Part shown: positions 45,858 to 51,975 of the stretch, in pieces | Layout of the letters: each line of letters begins with the position of its first letter | Numbering within the stretch: the first letter of the stretch is position 1 | Assembly (NCBI GenBank): GCA_029213145.1 | Contig: JARGNK010000017.1 | Span: 23,038-75,012, forward strand | Origin: Rubripirellula sp. | GTDB lineage: Bacteria; Planctomycetota; Planctomycetia; Pirellulales; Pirellulaceae | Reading direction: 5' to 3' | DNA length: 51,975 nucleotides | Notes under the pieces: model-generated | Seen by the model: only the letters and a program-made list of their open reading frames with translations | Told to the model about the DNA's origin: nothing | Databases searched by the model: none | Position numbers and translations under genes: made by a program

Positions 45858-48632
45858 TCACCGCTGGGGCGGCGAAAGATCTTCCAGTTTTTTCCTTAGT
45901 CGCTGGATTTGAATGCGTGCTAGCGGGGTCATTTTCTGAGAGGCGGTTGCCGGTCGTACTAGGGCAAGTGCGCGTCCAAGGTTCACCTTTGCATTGGCTT
46001 TGTCGTCTAGTTGCAGTTTTATGTCAGCCATCGATTCCAAAGCGGCTGCCTGGTAGTTGCGGTAAACGCGAAGTTCTGGGACCAGCTTTCGTAGTTTTTC
46101 ATAGTGGTCAATCGCCTCGCTGAGATTTTTTTCAGCGTCATGAAGTGATTGATTTTGTTTTTGGTGCTGGGCAAGTCTTTCGAGAGATCGGGCACGAAGG
46201 GCACGGTATCGCGTCTGATTCGGGTCATGTTGCATCAACAGCACACTTAGTTCGTTTGCTCGCCGTGCGCGACGCAATGGACTCCATCCGAAAGCCTCGG
46301 CGCTCGACAATGTCATCGCCAGTTCGTAGCGAGCGTCGTCGGAGCGAGGGTTTTCCTGAAGCAATTGCTCGAACAGTTCGATTGAACGGCGCATCGCAAA
46401 TTCCGAGTTCCTGGGCTGATTCGCGCGACCTGCTACCTTGGATTTTGTTCGGAATGCTCGCGCCAATTCGGCTAGCAGCTTGGAATTATTCGGCGACTTT
46501 GAAATAAGTTTTTCCAGCGTTTGAATTGCCTCGTTGGCAGCTGCTAACTCGTCTTCGTTTCGCATTCGGAGCATGGTGCCGATTGGACTGCGTTTGAACC
46601 GAAACGTGTTTCGTTCTGGCAAGTTCAGTGAATCGTCCAGACCGATACGAACACTTAATGAGGCATACAAGCGGTGCGCTCGTGCATATTGAAAGGCCCC
46701 TTCTGATGAATCGAGAACGTTGTCCGAGGTTTCGAGCTGGGTGACGGTCTTGCTGAACATTTGCATCGCTCGGTTGATCTGACCGCGTAGACTTAAAATG
46801 GCTGCGAGTTCATTCATGATTTCTGCCTGAGCCAGAATGGGATCCAAATCGTCGGGACGGGTGACCGCCACTTGACGGTATCTTTCCATCGCATCTGTGT
46901 AGGCGCGATCCGCTTCGCGAAGTTTACCTAGGTAAGCGTAAACGTCGCCGGCGCGGCGTGCGGCTAATGCTGATTCGGCCAGCAGGTCTTCACTATTATT
47001 GGCAGCGAGTTCATCAAAGAAACCGAGTAATGATTGGAGCATCCGCGCGTCCGCAGGTGTAACATTAGGAATGATCCGATCGGTCGCATCGCCCGCGAAA
47101 TCGGCATCAGCGTGGATGCCGCGATCGGTGACATTCTGCATGATTTGGTCAAAGGCTTTCAGCGCGACCTGTAAGTTTGCTTCCGCGCGGACCCGTTGGG
47201 ATTCCGCTTGTTCGAGCGCCGTGGTGCGTTCTTTCAACGATGCGCGCGCTTTGGATTCCGCCGCGCTTGCCATGGCCAGTGATTCACTTGTCCGCCAATA
47301 ACCGATTGCTGAGACAGTTGCTAAGGCAATCAACAACAGGAAGGTTGAAAAGGTCATGCTTGCAGCTGCCGGTTCCCGTCGCGACCAACGTATCAATCGC
47401 TCAGTCGGCCCAACACGTCGAGCTGCAATTGGATGGCCGTTTAGAAATCGAGTCAAGTCATCGCATAGTTCACCAGCCGTTGAATAACGCTTGGCTGGTT
47501 CGGTCGCTAATGATTTTTGGACAATCGTTTCGAGGTCACGTGGGATCTGAGGGTTGAATTTCCGAGGAGAGGTATTGACGCCTGATCCCGCGTTTCGAAT
47601 CACCTCGGCTGTCGTACGACCCTGAATGGCAGTTTGACCAGTTAGCATCTCGAAGATTGTGAGTCCAACACCATACACTTCGCTTCGGACATCGTAGATT
47701 CCGCCGAGTGATTCGGGCGACATATATTGAGGTGTACCAAGTAAGTCGCCAGTCCCGGTAACCTCCTTAGCCTCATTGACTTTGGCTAAGCCAAAGTCTG
47801 CGATCCAGACGCGATGCTCAGTGTCGATAAGCAGATTGGCGGGTTTGATATCGCGGTGCAGGATTCCTTGCTCGTGAGCATATTGCAGCGCATCACAAAT
47901 CGACGTAGCAGTTTGTGCCACCCAACGCATGTGGTTGGGCGATTGCCATCCCAGTGAACTGGGATGGCCGGTGCCCTTGGCTACGGTGGAATGCGCGTTG
48001 GCAAAGTCGATCTCGCCTGCCGTTTGATCCAAGCCTTCGTCGACGGTAGTGAAATCGAATTCTGGTTGGCCGGTGCGTTGTTGCAACCACTCACGCAGGC
48101 TGTTGCCGTCAATGTAGTCCATCACGTAGTAGTGGAAGCCACAATCCTGACCAACACCAAACACCGGGACAATATTGGTATGTCGCAACCTCGCAGCTGC
48201 TCTGGCTTCTCGCTGAAATCGCTGTAGGTCTCTGGATTGTTCGAACGCACGTGTGGCGAGGACTTTTAGTGCAACACGCCGCGATAGGGGTTGGTGAATG
48301 GCTTCGAAGACGACCCCCATTCCTCCACGGCCAATTTGACGAATGATTTTGTAGTCATCTAAATGGTCGATTTGAGCCAGATTTGCGAATGTGGAGGATG
48401 TTGGCGAGCTCGATTGAATCGCCGAGGATTTGAGTCCCTCGATCATTGCAATTGATTCCAGCAGTGATCGAAGTTGGCCCGTTGAATCTCCATGTTTGGC
48501 GATGGTGTCCTCAATCGAAGGATTTTCACCGCGGCGGATCGCGGCAGAAAATGACTCTGCGATGGCATCCAATTCTTGCTGGCTATGGCCACATTGTTGG
48601 TTGTGCTCGGCAGGATCCATCGAATCACTCAT
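45858..48632 (-). CDS. Ser/Thr protein kinase with TPR-like C-terminus (ECF-associated)
   Basis: A 924-residue kinase. Residues about 70-400 are the kinase domain: GRGGMGVVFEAIH, VALKVL, HRDIKPANLL, ADFGLAK and TPQYMSPES, with an insertion of about 55 residues before the catalytic loop. One membrane helix follows (STFLLLIALATVSAIGYW), then a coiled coil (SKARASLKERTTALEQAESQ) and a long TPR-like helical region that would lie outside the cytoplasm. Kinases of this shape sit beside ECF sigma genes in planctomycetes and are believed to control them. The ATG overlaps the sigma gene by 8 bases, so the two form a unit. I chose ATG over a TTG one codon upstream. Confidence 0.94.
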   Translation of the reverse strand: MSDSMDPAEHNQQCGHSQQELDAIAESFSAAIRRGENPSIEDTIAKHGDSTGQLRSLLESIAMIEGLKSSAIQSSSPTSSTFANLAQIDHLDDYKIIRQIGRGGMGVVFEAIHQPLSRRVALKVLATRAFEQSRDLQRFQREARAAARLRHTNIVPVFGVGQDCGFHYYVMDYIDGNSLREWLQQRTGQPEFDFTTVDEGLDQTAGEIDFANAHSTVAKGTGHPSSLGWQSPNHMRWVAQTATSICDALQYAHEQGILHRDIKPANLLIDTEHRVWIADFGLAKVNEAKEVTGTGDLLGTPQYMSPESLGGIYDVRSEVYGVGLTIFEMLTGQTAIQGRTTAEVIRNAGSGVNTSPRKFNPQIPRDLETIVQKSLATEPAKRYSTAGELCDDLTRFLNGHPIAARRVGPTERLIRWSRREPAAASMTFSTFLLLIALATVSAIGYWRTSESLAMASAAESKARASLKERTTALEQAESQRVRAEANLQVALKAFDQIMQNVTDRGIHADADFAGDATDRIIPNVTPADARMLQSLLGFFDELAANNSEDLLAESALAARRAGDVYAYLGKLREADRAYTDAMERYRQVAVTRPDDLDPILAQAEIMNELAAILSLRGQINRAMQMFSKTVTQLETSDNVLDSSEGAFQYARAHRLYASLSVRIGLDDSLNLPERNTFRFKRSPIGTMLRMRNEDELAAANEAIQTLEKLISKSPNNSKLLAELARAFRTKSKVAGRANQPRNSEFAMRRSIELFEQLLQENPRSDDARYELAMTLSSAEAFGWSPLRRARRANELSVLLMQHDPNQTRYRALRARSLERLAQHQKQNQSLHDAEKNLSEAIDHYEKLRKLVPELRVYRNYQAAALESMADIKLQLDDKANAKVNLGRALALVRPATASQKMTPLARIQIQRLRKKLEDLSPPQR

Positions 48633-49302
48633 CAATGGGGCCCTGCTGTTGGTGGCTATTCTTATACGCGTCGGACGAACCCATGTCCGTATGAAATTGC
48701 TTCATTAATTCGCCAAGTCTTGTCATGGCTCGCAAGTAGCGTTTGCTGGATGCCGAAGAAGTGATTCCTAGTACTTGAGCGGTATCAAGATTTGAAAGTT
48801 CTTCAAAATGTCGCAGAGCGATCACCTCTCGGTCGATCGGGTCCATCTCGTTTAAGACGGTTTCCAGGCGTTCAATGCGTTCGGCCTGAGCAACGATTTC
48901 TGTCATCGAAACCATCGACCCAGCAAGTTTTGCCGCTAGTGCCAACGAGGTATTGGGTGAGATCGTTTGTTGAAGCGAAACCTCTTTGCGGATGTCTCGC
49001 ATCTCCGTTTTAAAGTGGCGGCGGTGAAGATCAATTAATTGCTGGCCCACGATCAAACGCAACCAAAGAAGTGGTGGCATCTCAGGATGGTTTGAAAAAT
49101 GATCGAGACGCTTTGCCGCCGCAATGAACGTTTCCTGCAGCACATCTGAATCGGAGACTCGTGCGGCTAATCGGTAATCGAGTCGGAATCGAACGATGCG
49201 TCCTAGTTGTTGCCGGAAATGGGAGAATACATCAGCCAGGGCCTGTGGATCGCCACGACGCATTCTGTCGACTAGTTCAGGAGCAAGATTCAATTCCGAC
49301 AT
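48625..49302 (-). CDS. ECF-family RNA polymerase sigma factor
   Basis: A 225-residue sigma-70-type factor of the ECF class (regions 2 and 4 only). Region 2 is seen in the stretch with DPQALADVFSHFRQQL, YRLAARVSDSDVLQETFIAA; region 4 contains LNEMDPIDREVIALRHFEEL and the helix-turn-helix NLDTAQVLGITSSASSKRY. It directs transcription of a set of genes after release by a signal, here most likely from the downstream kinase, which overlaps it. There is no adjacent anti-sigma factor. The long acidic loop between regions is a usual feature of the planctomycete kinase-linked groups. Confidence 0.92.
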   Translation of the reverse strand: MSELNLAPELVDRMRRGDPQALADVFSHFRQQLGRIVRFRLDYRLAARVSDSDVLQETFIAAAKRLDHFSNHPEMPPLLWLRLIVGQQLIDLHRRHFKTEMRDIRKEVSLQQTISPNTSLALAAKLAGSMVSMTEIVAQAERIERLETVLNEMDPIDREVIALRHFEELSNLDTAQVLGITSSASSKRYLRAMTRLGELMKQFHTDMGSSDAYKNSHQQQGPIDE

Positions 49303-49755
49303 TCAGCACTAATCAAGAGGGGAACAAGGCTATCGTTTGAACGCCAGTGACGACGGAGTGTTTCGCTTTCCGAGCTGTACGAGGTCAGTATTGATCGTCG
49401 GATCGGAGGAACTGTAGCTGACGTTGGTGCAGCTCGTGGTCCGATTTTGGGGCCTGTGCCAGATGATGGCTGGTGATTCGATTTTGGACTGGCTACAGGA
49501 TCTTGACCAGCGCATGCCCGATCGAGAATAGTTCCGTCTCGCCCAACAGAGGGGCTCGCCCGGAAAGTTCGGTAGGAAATCTGTGGCGGTAAAATGAGGA
49601 AATTCCTGTCCTGTGACGGTCTGGCGTCCCGTTTAGATAAGAGGAGTGGTGTTTTGCCCGATGAAAACGATCCTCGACGGGTTGTCGCTGCTATAAGTTT
49701 ATCGTTGGGTTCTGGCACTCTTTTTCCTGCATTCACTTCTACAGGGTGGCGACAG
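49303..49755. other. Divergent intergenic region, ECF sigma / PSCyt1 gene
   Basis: A 453-base gap between divergent genes. It holds repeated CGATTTTGG (near 49442 and 49477) and a small palindrome AGGAAATTCCT. The plus-strand frame of the PSCyt1 gene stays open for some distance upstream of its ATG without a better start. No terminator or RNA gene was found. Confidence 0.4.
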
Positions 49756-51975
49756 ATGGTACGGAATGGACCCCTTTCAAAGGTGATCGTCTTGCTGGCT
49801 TGCGCAGTGACGATTGCTCCGGTGGTGGCGGCCGAGCCCATTTCAGCGGAGCAGCAGGCGTTTTTTGAAGCCAAGATACGCCCAGTTCTTGTCAAAGAGT
49901 GCTACGGCTGCCACAGCAACAAGGCTGGCAATGTACGCGGCGGACTGCGGCTAGATACGAAGCAGCTGACACTGCTTGGCGGCAGCTCGGGGCCGGCCGT
50001 GGTGCCCGGCAGTCCCGAGGACAGCCTGCTGTACACCGCTATGTTGCATGAGGATTTTGAGATGCCGCCGCGCCGCAGATTGGCGGGGGATGTGATCGCG
50101 GATTTCCAACGATGGATCGAAATGGGAGCACCCGATCCACGCGAAACACAAACGGCAGAGATCAGAGCGACGATTTCTGAAACGGATATTGAGCAGGCGA
50201 GAGAAACGTTTTGGGCTTACCAGCATCCGCAAGACGATTCAGCTCCCGAGGTGAGTCACGGATCTTGGCCGCGTACCAAGACGGATCGCTTCATATTGGC
50301 AAAACTAGAAGCACAGGGATTGAAACCAGCGGATGATGCCGATCCGCATCACATACTACGTAGACTCTGTTTTGATCTAGTCGGTTTACCACCCACACCC
50401 GCCCAACTCATATTTTTCACCGAGCAATACCAGCAGAGCCCAGATCAAGCCATTTCGATGGTTGTGGATCGATTACTTGACAGTAAGTACTTCGGTGAAC
50501 GGTGGGGCCGACACTGGATGGATGTCGCACGGTACGCGGAATCAACGGGGCGAGAGGTCAACATGACCTATCCACATGCGTGGCGATATCGTGACTATGT
50601 GATCGATGCTTTTAATGCGGATAAGCCGTTTGATCGCTTTGTGCAGGAGCAGCTTGCGGGTGATTTGTTGCCAGCAAAAAGTGATCAGAAATGGGCCGAG
50701 AATTTGATTGCGACGACGTTCTTGGCAATGGGACCAAAGAACGTGAACGAACAGAACCGGGTGCAGTTTTCCGCTGATCTAATTGATGAGCAAATTGATG
50801 CGACCACTCGGGTTTTTTTGGGAATGTCTGTAGCGTGTGCACGCTGCCACGATCATAAGTTTGATGCGATTCCTCAAGCTGATTATTACGCCATGGCCGG
50901 GATTTTCGGCAGCATGACAACCTACTTTGGCAATCCGCCCTCAGAGTTCGGTTCTTTTAGTTCAGCACAAGCACGGCGCAGCAGCAGCTTGTTGTTAGTG
51001 CCGGTCGAGGATCCGAACCCCTACGATAAGAGTTACACAGAAAGCGAACTGACCGAGTTGCGGTCAGAGATCACCGACCTTATCAGCCAACTCAGCAATC
51101 TCCGGCGAAACCGGCAACAGGCCAGTGGGCAGAATGCCGCTCGTGATCGATTGCGTATTACAAACCAAATTGCGCAGGCGTCGGCAAAGTTGGCGGTTGT
51201 TGATGAGTCAGGCAACCCGCGTACTTATTGCATGGGTGTTCAGGAAACTCAAACACCAAGTGATGTGAGGCTGCTTGTTCGTGGTGAGATTGACCAACCC
51301 GCTCAACGGATTGCTCGAGGTTTCCCGCAGGTTTTATGCGATCAGTCACCCCGGTTTTCGAGTGACAGCAGTGGGCGTTTGGAACTTGCTCAGTGGATTG
51401 GAAGCAATGAAAATTCACTCACAGCACGAGTGATGGTCAACCGGATCTGGCAGCACTTGATTGGTCAGGGATTGGTGCGTTCCACCGAGAATTTCGGGGT
51501 GACAGGTCAAGCACCAAGCCACCCTAAGTTGCTCGATCATTTGGCGGTGAAATTTGTCGAATCAGGTTGGTCAGTCAAGACGATTGTGAAGGAAATTGCC
51601 ACCAGTCGTGTTTATCGTGTCGCTTCGAAGTACGACGAATCAAGCCACCACCAAGATCCTGACAATGCGTGGTTGTGGCGGGCTCATCCCCGGCGATTAG
51701 ATGCAGAAGCAATTCGCGACGCCATCCTGAGCATCAGTGGTGAAGTGGATTATGAGCGGCCCCGCGGTTCGGAGGTTGCAAAGGCGGGTTATGTTCGTGT
51801 ACGTGATGGATTCTTGGGGGATCCACGTGAATTTGCACAACGGGCGATGACTCAAGCTCGTGCTGAGATGCAGGCAGAAATGCGGCAACGATTTGCTGGC
51901 GGTCAGAATGGTCAGCGTGGTGCCTTCGGTGGTCGACCCGGCGGCTTTGGTGGACGTCCAGGTACGCGTGGCCGG
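49756..51975 (+). CDS. PSCyt1-DUF1549-DUF1553 planctomycete cytochrome, 3' end outside window
   Basis: An open frame of 740 codons that continues past the window edge. A signal peptide (LSKVIVLLACAVTIAPVVAA) precedes PSCyt1 with heme motif CYGCH (49-53). DUF1549 follows, with LVGLPPTPAQL, ERWGRHWMDVARYAESTGR and a second CxxCH (CARCHDHKFDAIP). DUF1553 begins around LTARVMVNRIWQHLIGQGLV. Near the window end the domain is interrupted by a glutamine/alanine helix and a Gly/Arg/Phe-rich low-complexity stretch (GAFGGRPGGFGGRPG), unusual for the family. It lies divergent from the ECF sigma-kinase pair and may be one of its targets. A DUF1501 gene probably follows outside the window. Confidence 0.92.
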   Translation, partial: MVRNGPLSKVIVLLACAVTIAPVVAAEPISAEQQAFFEAKIRPVLVKECYGCHSNKAGNVRGGLRLDTKQLTLLGGSSGPAVVPGSPEDSLLYTAMLHEDFEMPPRRRLAGDVIADFQRWIEMGAPDPRETQTAEIRATISETDIEQARETFWAYQHPQDDSAPEVSHGSWPRTKTDRFILAKLEAQGLKPADDADPHHILRRLCFDLVGLPPTPAQLIFFTEQYQQSPDQAISMVVDRLLDSKYFGERWGRHWMDVARYAESTGREVNMTYPHAWRYRDYVIDAFNADKPFDRFVQEQLAGDLLPAKSDQKWAENLIATTFLAMGPKNVNEQNRVQFSADLIDEQIDATTRVFLGMSVACARCHDHKFDAIPQADYYAMAGIFGSMTTYFGNPPSEFGSFSSAQARRSSSLLLVPVEDPNPYDKSYTESELTELRSEITDLISQLSNLRRNRQQASGQNAARDRLRITNQIAQASAKLAVVDESGNPRTYCMGVQETQTPSDVRLLVRGEIDQPAQRIARGFPQVLCDQSPRFSSDSSGRLELAQWIGSNENSLTARVMVNRIWQHLIGQGLVRSTENFGVTGQAPSHPKLLDHLAVKFVESGWSVKTIVKEIATSRVYRVASKYDESSHHQDPDNAWLWRAHPRRLDAEAIRDAILSISGEVDYERPRGSEVAKAGYVRVRDGFLGDPREFAQRAMTQARAEMQAEMRQRFAGGQNGQRGAFGGRPGGFGGRPGTRGR
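51880..51975 (+). repeat. Gly/Arg-rich low-complexity coding stretch
   Basis: Encodes GGQNGQRGAFGGRPG and a near repeat FGGRPG, with repeated GGTCGACCCGGC/GGTGGACGTCCA-like codons. Repeats of this type arise by slippage and form flexible loops. Its end is not visible. Confidence 0.7.

Noticed and set aside
49714..49731. TGGCAC followed by TTTTCCTGC, resembling a sigma-54 promoter
   Set aside because: The -12 element lacks the GC dinucleotide at the required spacing.
49290..49895. 201-codon minus-strand open frame overlapping the ECF upstream region
   Set aside because: It overlaps the sigma gene start and runs antisense to the signal peptide and heme motif of the PSCyt1 gene. Composition is unlike a real protein.
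1..51975. CRISPR arrays, insertion sequences, prophage, rRNA
   Set aside because: No regularly spaced repeats, transposase or integrase motifs, phage structural genes or rRNA sequence were recognised on either strand.

Overview
The window reads as chromosomal DNA of a planctomycete, most likely Pirellulaceae (Rhodopirellula/Rubripirellula-like). This rests on gene content: two PSCyt1/DUF1549/DUF1553 cytochromes, a DUF1501 protein, a PVC-type HEAT-repeat cytochrome, an FGly-type sulfatase, an ECF sigma factor overlapping a Ser/Thr kinase gene, and many secreted esterases and PhoD-type phosphatases. Genus cannot be fixed by eye. I see no insertion sequence, prophage, CRISPR array, tRNA or rRNA, so this looks like core or slowly changing chromosome.

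Layout. 1-8 kb: universal stress protein; membrane protein plus a secreted nuclease/phosphatase-esterase fusion; a 1115-residue heme protein; a small unknown; a PlsC acyltransferase. 8-15.6 kb (minus strand): Tat-exported PhoD phosphatase; an amino-sugar pair (ROK kinase gene overlapping a NagB-PIG-L fusion gene by 4 bp); an MBL-fold hydrolase; a YeeZ-like SDR. 15.6-18 kb (plus): two adjacent trypsin/PDZ genes, the first with an intact triad, the second apparently dead with its PDZ domain nested inside the protease fold. 18-21 kb (minus): methionyl-tRNA synthetase and an alpha/beta hydrolase. 21.3-22.6 kb: exported thioredoxin-trypsin fusion. 22.7-25.7 kb (minus): DUF1080-PhoD fusion and an HpaI-type aldolase.

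26.5-31.1 kb holds the most system-like locus: four co-directional genes, two of the joins being ATGA overlaps, encoding a membrane-anchored coiled-coil protein, a small FHA-like protein, a Ser/Thr kinase with about eight C-terminal membrane segments and a bitopic membrane protein. A 9-bp inverted repeat lies in front of it. I know no characterised system with this composition and propose it as a membrane or envelope signalling module.

31-40 kb: asparagine synthetase; divergently a PSCyt1 cytochrome / DUF1501 / esterase cassette; then a CsrA-family regulator with a 140-residue C-terminal extension and a clear intrinsic terminator. 40-52 kb: secreted prolyl-oligopeptidase-like esterase, a receiver/HATPase fusion, a zinc alcohol dehydrogenase, a sulfatase, the ECF sigma-kinase pair and, divergent from it, a second PSCyt1 gene that runs off the window.

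Starts were moved inward wherever a better ATG/GTG, ribosome binding site or signal peptide argued for it. Functions are assigned from motifs read by eye, without database searches.
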